Shown here piece by piece: positions 1 to 8,127 of a stretch of 59,683 nt of DNA; the stretch's first letter is position 1; each line of letters opens with the position of its first letter. Under the pieces are notes generated by a model. That model had not been told where the DNA came from and did no database searches. It saw only the letters and a program-made list of their open reading frames with translations. The DNA comes from Acidobacteria bacterium UBA2999. Its GTDB lineage: Bacteria > Acidobacteriota > Vicinamibacteria > Vicinamibacterales > UBA2999. A program made the position numbers and the translations under genes. The stretch is from contig DDZV01000002.1 of assembly GCA_002346475.1 (NCBI GenBank), positions 1-59,683 on the forward strand. The letters are read 5' to 3'.

Positions 1-690
1 CGACAAGATTTTCAAGAAATCGATCTTATTGCTGGAAATGTTGCTACCGCTGCTGCAACTGAAGCACTAATTAATGTTGGAGTTGATGCGGTTAAGGTTG
101 GACTAGGTGCCGGTTCTATTTGTACAACACGTGTTGTCGCTGGAATTGGTGTTCCCATGGTTACAGCGATAACTGAATGTTCTCGCGTTGCAAATTCAAA
201 GGATATCCCGATTGTTGGCGATGGGGGCATTCGGTACTCTGGGGATATTGTAAAAGCACTTTCTGTTGGCGCTAGCTGTGTCATGATTGGGAACCTCTTT
301 GCTGGAACAGACGAAAGTCCTGGCGAACTAATTCTTTATCAAGGCCGAAGCTATAAAGAGTACCGAGGGATGGGCTCCATAGGTGCGATGCGTCGTGGAA
401 GCAGTGATCGCTATTTTCAGGATGAATTTGATTTAGAAAATGGCGACTCTACAGAAAAGCTTGTCCCTGAGGGTATCGAGGGAAGGGTTGCTCACAAGGG
501 AAGCTTATCTGCGATGATTCATCAACTTGTCGGAGGCTTACGGGCAGGCATGGGCTACGCTGGTTGTGAGAATGTTTCTACCCTTCAGAAAAAGGCAACC
601 CTCATTAGAGTAACTCCAGCTGGCGCTAGAGAGAGCCATGTCCATAATGTTGCAATAACTAAAGAGGCCCCCAACTACAGAATGGAGTAG
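1..690 (+). CDS. guaB: IMP dehydrogenase, 3' part (5' end outside window)
   Basis: IMP dehydrogenase oxidises IMP to XMP with NAD+, the committed step of guanine nucleotide synthesis in the cytosol. About 229 codons of the C-terminal half of the barrel are present, open from base 1. Visible motifs are DLIAGNVAT near the start, the active-site loop GSICTTR with the catalytic Cys codon at 121-123, GDGGIRYSGD, YRGMGSIGAM, and the mobile-flap segment SSDRYFQ (about 400-420) carrying the Arg-Tyr pair that activates water. VPEGIEGRV follows. The phosphate loop reads GLGAGSIC where most enzymes have GIGPGSIC, a mild variant. The gene converges on tsaE with 25 bases between stops and no clear terminator hairpin. 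The family assignment is secure; start and CBS domains cannot be seen. Confidence 0.96.
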   Translation, partial: RQDFQEIDLIAGNVATAAATEALINVGVDAVKVGLGAGSICTTRVVAGIGVPMVTAITECSRVANSKDIPIVGDGGIRYSGDIVKALSVGASCVMIGNLFAGTDESPGELILYQGRSYKEYRGMGSIGAMRRGSSDRYFQDEFDLENGDSTEKLVPEGIEGRVAHKGSLSAMIHQLVGGLRAGMGYAGCENVSTLQKKATLIRVTPAGARESHVHNVAITKEAPNYRME

Positions 691-715
691 GCTGAACCTT
701 TCTCTTTTTCCGGGG

Positions 716-1153
716 CTAAAGGTTACGTTTTATCGTAATCTTCCTTTTAGTTTCATCTAATATTTGTATTTCTAAACTAACGTTTGCAGGAAGATCGTAA
801 GCTAGGCGCTCTGGCCATTCGATAGCCAGAATTCCATCAGCGGCCCCAAGCTCTTCAAGGCCAAGATCTAAAGCGCCTGCTTTATCTAAACGATAAAGAT
901 CTGCATGATAGAGCAAAAACTGAGTACCTTTATATTGGTTAATTAGAGAGAAAGAAGGACTGCTGACATCGTGCGGGTTAATTCCAAGGCCGGCCGCCAA
1001 GCCCTTCACAAATACAGTTTTTCCAGAACCTAGGCCTCCAGACAAGAATAGGACATCCCCAATCTTTAGACAGTCTGCAAAGCTACGAGCTAATTTTACT
1101 GTGTCGAATTCTGATCTTGTAACGTGTTCTTCAATGAGAGGCAGTTTCGGCAT
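716..1153 (-). CDS. tsaE: tRNA threonylcarbamoyladenosine biosynthesis ATPase TsaE
   Basis: TsaE is the small ATPase that works with TsaB and TsaD to make t6A37 in tRNAs reading ANN codons. The 145-residue product has the Walker A loop GGLGSGKT (about residues 39-46), the SSPSFSL segment, HADLYRL and the IEWPERL motif near the C-terminus, in the usual order and at the usual length. The start is ATG. It overlaps the 3' end of nnr by 23 bases, and nnr-tsaE is a common gene pair, so translation is probably coupled. TsaB and TsaD are not in the window. I see nothing abnormal. Confidence 0.95.
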   Translation of the reverse strand: MPKLPLIEEHVTRSEFDTVKLARSFADCLKIGDVLFLSGGLGSGKTVFVKGLAAGLGINPHDVSSPSFSLINQYKGTQFLLYHADLYRLDKAGALDLGLEELGAADGILAIEWPERLAYDLPANVSLEIQILDETKRKITIKRNL

Positions 1154-2711
1154 TTTCTTCTGGCTCCATCACGCTAGAAACTGCCTCACCGATGTTGCCA
1201 AGCAGATCGACAGCTGTCATAGAGACTTCTCCTTCGATGGAAGAAGCTATGTCTCCAGCCACGCCGTGTAAGTAGACCCCCAATTGACAGGCTGCTTCAG
1301 GATCAAGAGTTTGTGCCAACCAGGCCGCGATCATTCCAGTGAGGATGTCTCCCGTGCCTCCAGTTGCCATACCTGGGTTTCCAGTTGAATTAATAAATAC
1401 ATCTCCAGATGGTGTTGCAATGAGAGTCCTGTGCCCCTTAAGGACAACGTAAACACGATGAGTTGTTGCAAACTCTTTGGAAATTCCTATTCGATCAGAT
1501 TGAATCTCATCAGAGGTGCAGCCAACTAACGATCCCATTTCTCCTGGATGAGGAGTAATAATTACATCTCTTTCATCACGCCCAACTAGACATTCTGGAT
1601 CCCCAGAAACCGCAGTTAGTGCATCAGCATCTAAAACTAAAGGCACTTCAGCGTGGTCAAGAAGAAGTTTGACAAAGTCGGTCACGCCAGCGCCCCTGCC
1701 AATGCCAGGACCACATGCAATGACATCCTGTTTTAATTGGAGCACTTTAGAGATTGCTTCTCCAGAGATCTGACCTTTTTCATCTTCTTTAAGAGACTCA
1801 GCCATAAACTCTGGCGCTAAAGATGAAACAATCGACAAACACGATGAAGGTGTGGCTACAGACACCAGACCCGCCCCGGATTTCAAGGCTCCCATTGCTG
1901 CTAAATAGGCAGCTCCCGTTTTTCCTTGAGATCCAGCAACCAAACTTACACGACCAAAATCACCTTTATGTGCATCGGCAACGCGTGGTTCAATCAGTTC
2001 AGCTATATCTTTTTTAGTTAGGAAATTAAGCCGAGGTCCTTCAATATTTTCAATTACTTCATCTGGAATTCCAATATCAGCTACTATCAAATCTCCAACT
2101 TGATTTTCACCAGGAGGCAAGACGAGAGGAATTTTTGGAGCTGCCAGAGTGACGGTCATGGAAGCTTCAACCGCAACGCCAGGGACAAAAGAGGTGTCTG
2201 CAGACAAGCCGCTCGGAAGATCGATAGATACAATTGGAATTCCGCACGTATTTAAATCTGCGACAACTGTCTCTAACATTCCACTCAGAGGCGCCTTTAG
2301 TCCAGTTCCAAAGAGGCCATCAACTACAAGACTGCATTCAGATATTTCTGAGAAATGCAATTCCCATGTTTGTTCGTCAGTTATTTCTACAATTGAGAAT
2401 CCAAGATGGCTAAGGATCTCTAAATTAAGAAGTGCGTCACCTTGCATTTCAGAAATAGGGGCAAGCAAGAAAACAGAAACATCAACGTGTCGTTGCAAGA
2501 GCGTACGTGCAACAACAAAGCCGTCGCCTCCGTTATTTCCTTGGCCGCAAAGAACCGCAACCCTTCCGTCAAGAAATTCTCCGTAAGAACTTTCAATTGC
2601 TGCGACAACCTGGCGTCCAGCATTTTCCATTAGCACAGTTGAAGAAATGCCAATCTCTTCAATAGTGCTACGGTCAGCTTCACGCATTTGAGCAGCGTTA
2701 AGGATTCTCAT
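1131..2711 (-). CDS. nnr: bifunctional NAD(P)HX epimerase / ADP-dependent NAD(P)HX dehydratase
   Basis: Nnr repairs hydrated NADH and NADPH: the N-terminal YjeF_N domain interconverts R and S hydrates, and the C-terminal ribokinase-like domain dehydrates the S form using ADP. The epimerase half (about residues 1-215) shows GQGNNGGDGFVVAR, VDGLFGTGL and SIDLPSGL. The dehydratase half shows GSQGKTGAAYLAA, ACGPGIGRG, DADALTA, TPHPGEMG and GNPGMATGGTGDILTG. I place the start at the ATG at 2711 (MRILNAAQMREAD), which matches the family N-terminus; a TTG eight codons upstream is possible but adds nothing typical. It is divergent from the aminotransferase at 2807 and overlaps tsaE downstream. Confidence 0.95.
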   Translation of the reverse strand: MRILNAAQMREADRSTIEEIGISSTVLMENAGRQVVAAIESSYGEFLDGRVAVLCGQGNNGGDGFVVARTLLQRHVDVSVFLLAPISEMQGDALLNLEILSHLGFSIVEITDEQTWELHFSEISECSLVVDGLFGTGLKAPLSGMLETVVADLNTCGIPIVSIDLPSGLSADTSFVPGVAVEASMTVTLAAPKIPLVLPPGENQVGDLIVADIGIPDEVIENIEGPRLNFLTKKDIAELIEPRVADAHKGDFGRVSLVAGSQGKTGAAYLAAMGALKSGAGLVSVATPSSCLSIVSSLAPEFMAESLKEDEKGQISGEAISKVLQLKQDVIACGPGIGRGAGVTDFVKLLLDHAEVPLVLDADALTAVSGDPECLVGRDERDVIITPHPGEMGSLVGCTSDEIQSDRIGISKEFATTHRVYVVLKGHRTLIATPSGDVFINSTGNPGMATGGTGDILTGMIAAWLAQTLDPEAACQLGVYLHGVAGDIASSIEGEVSMTAVDLLGNIGEAVSSVMEPEENAETASH

Positions 2712-2740
2712 TAATAGGTTCTGCCTGTTTAACAAATTTT

Positions 2741-2761
2741 AGAACTGAAAACTCAAGTTCT
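2741..2761. repeat. short inverted repeat in the nnr/aminotransferase divergent region
   Basis: AGAACT (2741-2746) and AGTTCT (2756-2761) form a 6-bp inverted repeat around a 9-base loop in the roughly 95-base region between two divergent genes. It could be an operator, but six base pairs can arise by chance and I recognise no family. Confidence 0.25.
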
Positions 2762-2806
2762 CGACTTGCGCGCAGTGTAACATAAAGAGTAACCTCACTT
2801 TTTTAT

Positions 2807-3670
2807 ATGACAGTAGCCATTAACGTTAACGGTCGAATCGCAGATAAAGAGAAAGCCGTTATATCAATATTTGATCACGGGTTTCTTTATGGTGAAGGTA
2901 TTTACGAAACCTTACGAACTTACAGGCGCCGTCCTTTCCTCTTTGATCGACACATGGTACGACTCCGTCAATCGGCGGACATGCTTACACTCAATGTTCC
3001 ATTTAGCGACAGTGAGATTGCTACTGAGCTTCAGAAGACAATGTCTGCTGCGACTATAAGAGACGAAGCCTATATTCGAATACTTTTGACACGTGGTATT
3101 GGCGATCTCACATATGATCCACGAGATACGCCAAAACCCTCACTTGTAATAATTGTTAAAGATCAGATTGACCCGCCACAAGCAGCCTATCAAGAGGGGG
3201 TCAACGTAGTTATTACAAAGGTTGTTCGAAATCACCCAAGTACAGTCAATCCAAAAATTAAAAGTAATAACCTTTTGAACAGTGCTCTTGCAATGCAGGA
3301 AGCAATTCGGCGTGGTGCTTTTGAAGGGGTGATGAGAAATTACAAGGGTGAATTAACAGAATGTACAACAGCAAACTTATTTATAGTTACAAATAATACA
3401 GCTGTAACACCACCAATCGAGGCTGGCCTACTTCCAGGAATCACCAGAGCGTTTCTTTTTGAGGTTGCTAAAGATACAAACATCATTGTTAAAGAAGAAG
3501 TGCTCAAAGACGAGGACCTTTTCAACGCGGAAGAAGCCTTTCTCACAAGCACTACTCGAGAACTTGTGCCCATTGTTAAGGTTGATGGAAATAAAATTGG
3601 CGACGGATCGCCTGGGCCAATCACTAAAAAATTACTTGAAGCTTTTAGGGTTAGAGCACACGCCGCCTAA
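2807..3670 (+). CDS. class IV PLP aminotransferase (branched-chain / D-amino acid / aminodeoxychorismate lyase family)
   Basis: Fold-type IV pyridoxal-phosphate enzyme of 287 residues, the usual length. DHGFLYGEGIYETLRTY near the N-terminus, the lysine-containing segment KIKSNNLLNSALAMQEA, the GELTECTTANLFIV stretch with the PLP-contacting Glu, and TSTTRELVPI are all present. The family contains branched-chain aminotransferases, D-alanine aminotransferases and aminodeoxychorismate lyase (PabC), and the motifs do not decide between them. A second, more typical IlvE lies at 28302, so this copy may be the D-amino-acid or PabC-type member; that is inference. The ATG start lacks a strong ribosome binding site. 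It converges with gcvP, with 11 bases between the stops. Confidence 0.88.
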   Translation: MTVAINVNGRIADKEKAVISIFDHGFLYGEGIYETLRTYRRRPFLFDRHMVRLRQSADMLTLNVPFSDSEIATELQKTMSAATIRDEAYIRILLTRGIGDLTYDPRDTPKPSLVIIVKDQIDPPQAAYQEGVNVVITKVVRNHPSTVNPKIKSNNLLNSALAMQEAIRRGAFEGVMRNYKGELTECTTANLFIVTNNTAVTPPIEAGLLPGITRAFLFEVAKDTNIIVKEEVLKDEDLFNAEEAFLTSTTRELVPIVKVDGNKIGDGSPGPITKKLLEAFRVRAHAA

Positions 3671-3681
3671 GAGGTGTTCAA

Positions 3682-6558
3682 CTACTCTTCAATCGGCGGG
3701 CATGAGCAAAATAAGTTTCGATCTCCATAAGGATTGTCAATACGCTCAACACTTGGCCAAAATTTGTTAGCTCGGACAAATGGTAGAGGAAACGCTGCCT
3801 CTTCTCGTGAATATCCGTGAGTCCATTCATTAGAACAAACTGCCAGAGCTGTATGGGGAGCATTTTTGAGGACGTTGTCGTTTTTATCAACCTTGCCTGT
3901 AAGCACTGCTTCTATCTCTTTTCGAATCTGAAGCATTGCGTCACAAAAACGATCTAGCTCTACTTTGCTTTCACTTTCGGTAGGCTCAACCATAATCGTG
4001 CCTGCTACCGGGAAGGACATGGTAGGAGCATGAAAACCATAGTCCATTAGCCTCTTTGCAATGTCAGTTTCGCTGATTCCAGCGGATTTAAAATTTCGAA
4101 GATCGAAGATTAACTCATGCGCTACAAGTCCATTAGATCGAGTATATAAAACTGGGTAGTAGTCTTCGAGCCTTGCTTTTATATAGTTAGCATTTAAGAT
4201 TGCGTACCGCGAGGCTTCTGTCATGCCTTCGGAGCCAAGCATTCTAATATAAGCGTGGGAGACAATTAAAATGCTTGCACTTCCCCACGGTGCTCCAGAA
4301 ACAGATCGGATTGACTTGTCTTGTCCTATTTTAACTAGAGGGTGCCTGGGAAGGTACTGTTGTAAGTGAGAAGAAACCCCAATTGGTCCCATGCCTGGTC
4401 CGCCCCCACCGTGAGGGATTGCAAAAGTTTTATGTAGGTTAAGATGGCATACGTCGGCCCCAATAGTTGATGGACTCGTCAAGCCTACTTGTGCGTTCAT
4501 GTTGGCCCCGTCCATGTAGACCTGTCCTCCACAATCATGGATTATCGAACAGATTTCTTTTATGGAATCTTCAAATACTCCATGAGTGGATGGGTATGTA
4601 ACCATCAAGCAAGCTAGATGCTCACGATTTTTTTCAGCCTTTTGGCGAAGGTCGTTTACGTCTATGCTCCCGTCTTCCGCTGAAGCAACAACCAGGACAC
4701 GTAATCCAGCCATTGCAGCACTTGCTGGATTGGTCCCATGAGCAGAAGCCGGAATAAGTACAACATCTCTGTGACTCTCACCCCTGTCTTTATGGTAAGC
4801 ACGGATTACCATCAAGCCTGCAAATTCACCCTGAGCTCCAGAGTTTGGTTGTAATGAAATTTGACTGAATCCAGTAATAGTTTTAAGTGCAACCTCTAGT
4901 TCTTTGATTATCTTTGAGTAGCCTTCACATTGATTCATTGGTGCCCACGGGTGTATTTGACTAAAGCTATCCCATGTTATTGGTAGCATCTCTGTTGCAC
5001 TGTTTAGTTTCATTGTGCATGAACCAAGTGGAATCATTGAAGTATCAAGCCCTACGTCTTTTCTTTCCAGCTTTCTCACATACCTCATCATCTCAGTTTC
5101 AGAGTGGTAGCGATTAAAGACAGGATGCTCTAAATAAGCAGTGCTTCGACAAAGTGAGCTTGGCAAAGAATCTTTTAATGAAAATTTCTCAAATTTAAAA
5201 TCTAAGTTTGGCTTAGTAACGCCAATAGTTTTTGCAAACACACTAAGAATATTCTTCAGGTCTACTTCTTCGACAGTTTCATTTAGAGAGATACCTATAG
5301 ATTGATCGCCGAAATACCGAAAATTAATACCAACTGCAAGAGCTTCTTCTTTTAAGGTCTTTAGGTTTTCCGGTGCTTCTATACGGAGAGTGTCGAAGTA
5401 GGCATGGTTTTTTTGTTTTAAACCGAGCTTTTGCTGCTGAAGATCAAGTGTGCGCGCAAGCATATGTACGCGACTTGCAATTGCTTTGAGACCATTCGGG
5501 CCATGGTAAACAGCGTACATTGCCGCCATGTTTGCAAGGAGAGCTTGAGAAGTACAGATGTTTGATTTTGCTTTTTCTCGTCTAATATGCTGTTCTCGTG
5601 TTGCCAAGGCCATCCGATATGCTGTTTGACCATCCGCGTCTACTGAAACTCCGATGATGCGACCAGGCATTTCTCGAACGTGCTTCTTTCGTGTAGCAAA
5701 AAAGGCTGCGTGCGGGCCACCATATCCTAAAGGGACTCCAAATCTCTGAGAATTCCCATAAACAACATCTGCGCCCATTTCCCCTGGAGGTGTAACAATA
5801 GAAAGCGCCAAGAGGTCTGTGCCGACTGCCACAAGAGCTCCGGCATCGTGGGCACTTCGGATAAGTTCTCTCAGGTCCTCCAGGACCCCGTCAGAATTTG
5901 GGTATTGCACTATTACACCAAATACATTGCTATCGAAGTTCATTGAGGCTTCGGATTGGACTCGAATATCAATACCCAGAGGTTCAGCGCGTCCTAATAA
6001 CACTTCGATTACTTGGGGAAAGCACTTGTCACTGACAAGGCAGATGCGACGTTTATTGGCCGAGCCTTGCTTTGTATTTACACGATATAAAAGCGACATG
6101 CCCTCAGCAGCTGCCGTCGCCTCATCCAGCAGCGAAGCGTTAGACACTTCCATTCCAGTCAGATCGCTAACCATAGTTTGAAAATTAAGCAGCGACTCAA
6201 GACGTCCCTGAGCAATTTCTGCTTGGTATGGTGTGTATGGTGTGTACCAGCCTGGGTTTTCTAAAACAAGTCTACGAAGAACACTTGGGGTGACAGTGTC
6301 ATGGTAGCCAAGACCGATGTAGGAACGAAAGATCTTGTTGGTACTTGCGATGCCACCTAGACGACGAGTGTACCCATGCTCACTTTCTGCAGGAGGTAGT
6401 TCTAGTGCTTGTTTTAGCCTGATCGATGGAGGAATAGATTTGTCGATTAATCCTTCAAGCGACTTAATGCCAATTAGTTCAAGCATTTGATCGCGTTCAT
6501 CAGGCGAGGGCCCAATATGACGAGACCTGAATAAATTTGAATTTGGCAAACTATCCAT
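3682..6558 (-). CDS. gcvP: glycine dehydrogenase (decarboxylating), P-protein, single-chain form
   Basis: P-protein of the glycine cleavage system: decarboxylates glycine with PLP and passes the aminomethyl group to lipoyl-GcvH. At 958 residues it is the single-chain type in which both homologous halves are fused, rather than the GcvPA/GcvPB pair. The N-terminus has the typical RHIGPSPDE; the C-terminal half has LGSCTMKLN, the serine-rich QPNSGAQGE, STHGVFE and the PLP-lysine region HLNLHKTFAIPHGGGGPG. The gene starts eight bases inside gcvH, so the two are translationally coupled. With gcvT upstream it makes a gcvT-gcvH-gcvP operon; the L-protein is not in the window. Confidence 0.98.
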   Translation of the reverse strand: MDSLPNSNLFRSRHIGPSPDERDQMLELIGIKSLEGLIDKSIPPSIRLKQALELPPAESEHGYTRRLGGIASTNKIFRSYIGLGYHDTVTPSVLRRLVLENPGWYTPYTPYQAEIAQGRLESLLNFQTMVSDLTGMEVSNASLLDEATAAAEGMSLLYRVNTKQGSANKRRICLVSDKCFPQVIEVLLGRAEPLGIDIRVQSEASMNFDSNVFGVIVQYPNSDGVLEDLRELIRSAHDAGALVAVGTDLLALSIVTPPGEMGADVVYGNSQRFGVPLGYGGPHAAFFATRKKHVREMPGRIIGVSVDADGQTAYRMALATREQHIRREKAKSNICTSQALLANMAAMYAVYHGPNGLKAIASRVHMLARTLDLQQQKLGLKQKNHAYFDTLRIEAPENLKTLKEEALAVGINFRYFGDQSIGISLNETVEEVDLKNILSVFAKTIGVTKPNLDFKFEKFSLKDSLPSSLCRSTAYLEHPVFNRYHSETEMMRYVRKLERKDVGLDTSMIPLGSCTMKLNSATEMLPITWDSFSQIHPWAPMNQCEGYSKIIKELEVALKTITGFSQISLQPNSGAQGEFAGLMVIRAYHKDRGESHRDVVLIPASAHGTNPASAAMAGLRVLVVASAEDGSIDVNDLRQKAEKNREHLACLMVTYPSTHGVFEDSIKEICSIIHDCGGQVYMDGANMNAQVGLTSPSTIGADVCHLNLHKTFAIPHGGGGPGMGPIGVSSHLQQYLPRHPLVKIGQDKSIRSVSGAPWGSASILIVSHAYIRMLGSEGMTEASRYAILNANYIKARLEDYYPVLYTRSNGLVAHELIFDLRNFKSAGISETDIAKRLMDYGFHAPTMSFPVAGTIMVEPTESESKVELDRFCDAMLQIRKEIEAVLTGKVDKNDNVLKNAPHTALAVCSNEWTHGYSREEAAFPLPFVRANKFWPSVERIDNPYGDRNLFCSCPPIEE

Positions 6559-6925
6559 TGACTAGCTGTGTGTATTCATTGTGATTCAGTAACTCTGGAA
6601 TGCTTTCAGAGCTTGGAATTTGAATTTTTACCATCCACGTACTGTGAGGTTTAGAATTAACCTCTTCGGGGTGTTCGCTTAAAGCCGAGTTCACGTCAAT
6701 GATTTTTCCGCCGATCGGTGAAAAAAGCTCTGAGACAGCTTTTACTGATTCTATAGATCCGAAAGACTTTCCAGCAACAACCTCTTCCCCAACCTCTGGC
6801 AAGTCAACAAAAACAACATCTCCCAGCTGCTCCTGTGCATAGTTAGTCACACCAACTTCAGCAATGTTGTCGACTACACGAACCCATTCATGATCCTTCG
6901 TGTATTTTAATTCTTCCGGATACAT
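6551..6925 (-). CDS. gcvH: glycine cleavage system H protein
   Basis: Small lipoyl carrier that shuttles the aminomethyl intermediate between GcvP, GcvT and the L-protein. The lipoyl-lysine lies in GSIESVKAVSEL, and YTKDHEWV and LGDVVFVDLPEVG are typical. I start it at the ATG at 6925, giving MYPEELKYTKDHEWV, which matches the family N-terminus and has GGAG five bases upstream; the GTG at 6940 would add five unneeded residues. It overlaps gcvP by eight bases and follows gcvT after about 25 bases. Confidence 0.96.
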   Translation of the reverse strand: MYPEELKYTKDHEWVRVVDNIAEVGVTNYAQEQLGDVVFVDLPEVGEEVVAGKSFGSIESVKAVSELFSPIGGKIIDVNSALSEHPEEVNSKPHSTWMVKIQIPSSESIPELLNHNEYTQLVNG

Positions 6926-6950
6926 TGAATCTCCACTCACTGTTTAATCT

Positions 6951-8063
6951 CTACCTGCTTCGTTTATAAAATGGTAGTGAAGTCACTTGCGCCCTTGCTA
7001 AGCGACCACGAATATCAACTTCTAACTCGGTTCCTACCCTGGCTCGGTCTGCTGGAATATAAGCCATTCCAATGGCCTTATTAAGATAGGGAGTCTTAGT
7101 TCCGCTGGTGACAATCCCAATTTTCAAGCCATCTTGCCTAACCTCGTAACCATGTCTTGCAATTCCAGGCTCGATCATTTCAAACCCTACTAGTTGGCGT
7201 TCAGTTCCAGTGTTTTTTTGGCGTTCTAGAACTTCTCGACCTATGAAAGAAGATTTTTCCCAAGAAACGATCCATTCAAGTCCTGCCTCAAGAACACTCG
7301 TCGTTTCATCGATATCATTACCATAGAGACGCATTGCCGCCTCTAAACGTAAAGTGTCTCGTGCCGCCAATCCGCAAGGCAAGATTTTAGCGTTTTTTCC
7401 AACCTCTAAAAGAGTATTCCAAACTCCTGCAGCTTGATTTGGCTGTACAAATATTTCAAACCCATCTTCGCCTGTATATCCAGTTCTTGACACTATTGCT
7501 CTAGCGTTAGCTACTTCTCCGTGACTAAACCAGTAGTATTTAAGGGGCATTAAATCAATTCCTGTTGTTTGCTCAAGAATTTTAATTGCGCTCGGTCCCT
7601 GGAGAGCAATTAGTGCATAACGACTACTAGAGTTAACTATCGCAGCAGAGTATCCTTCGATTTGCTCAGATATCCAGTTGTAATCTTTATCAGTGTTGGC
7701 AGCATTTACAACCAGCATAAAATGATTCTCGGAAAGCCGGTAGATCAAAATATCGTCAACAAATGTTCCACTTAGTGTCGTTAGAGCTGAGTACTGGATC
7801 TGCCCTACTCTCAAGCGGCTAGCATCATTACTACTGATATGCTGAACTGCCTTCAGGGCTTCCCCACCAGCAATTTCGATTTCACCCATGTGGCTCACAT
7901 CAAATATTCCAGCACTAGATCTAACTGCAAGATGCTCTTTAATGACCCCGCTGTATTCAACTGGCATTTCCCAGCTAGCAAATGACATCATCCGTGCATT
8001 TAACGCTAGGTGACAGCCATGGAGAGGCGTTTTCTTTGAAGAAGGCAGAGAAGAAGTCGACAA
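6951..8063 (-). CDS. gcvT: aminomethyltransferase (glycine cleavage T protein)
   Basis: GcvT releases ammonia from the aminomethyl-lipoyl H protein and transfers the one-carbon unit to tetrahydrofolate. Conserved features are KKTPLHGCHLALNARM, SFASWEMPVEYS, DVSHMGEI, the catalytic VDDILIYR, NAANTDKDYNW and SRTGYTGEDGFE. The family N-terminus begins just before KKTPL. The reading frame is open to 8156, but that would put about 30 atypical residues in front and run into the divergent gene at 8128. No ATG lies between, so I place the start at a TTG at 8063; TTG at 8099 or the long start remain possible. First gene of the gcv operon. No glycine riboswitch is visible and there is little room for one. 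Confidence 0.93.
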   Translation of the reverse strand: MSTSSLPSSKKTPLHGCHLALNARMMSFASWEMPVEYSGVIKEHLAVRSSAGIFDVSHMGEIEIAGGEALKAVQHISSNDASRLRVGQIQYSALTTLSGTFVDDILIYRLSENHFMLVVNAANTDKDYNWISEQIEGYSAAIVNSSSRYALIALQGPSAIKILEQTTGIDLMPLKYYWFSHGEVANARAIVSRTGYTGEDGFEIFVQPNQAAGVWNTLLEVGKNAKILPCGLAARDTLRLEAAMRLYGNDIDETTSVLEAGLEWIVSWEKSSFIGREVLERQKNTGTERQLVGFEMIEPGIARHGYEVRQDGLKIGIVTSGTKTPYLNKAIGMAYIPADRARVGTELEVDIRGRLARAQVTSLPFYKRSR

Positions 8064-8127
8064 GGAACCAACCGTACTATGCGTTGTTAATGCGGTCAAG
8101 GAAGCGAAAATACTATAGGCTATTCTA

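Noticed and set aside
1823..2633. Open frames of 63-145 codons on the plus strand inside nnr
   Set aside because: They are antisense shadows of a well-supported coding frame and show no family motifs.
8064..8127. Glycine riboswitch before gcvT
   Set aside because: The gap to the divergent gene is too short for a tandem aptamer, and no conserved core was seen.
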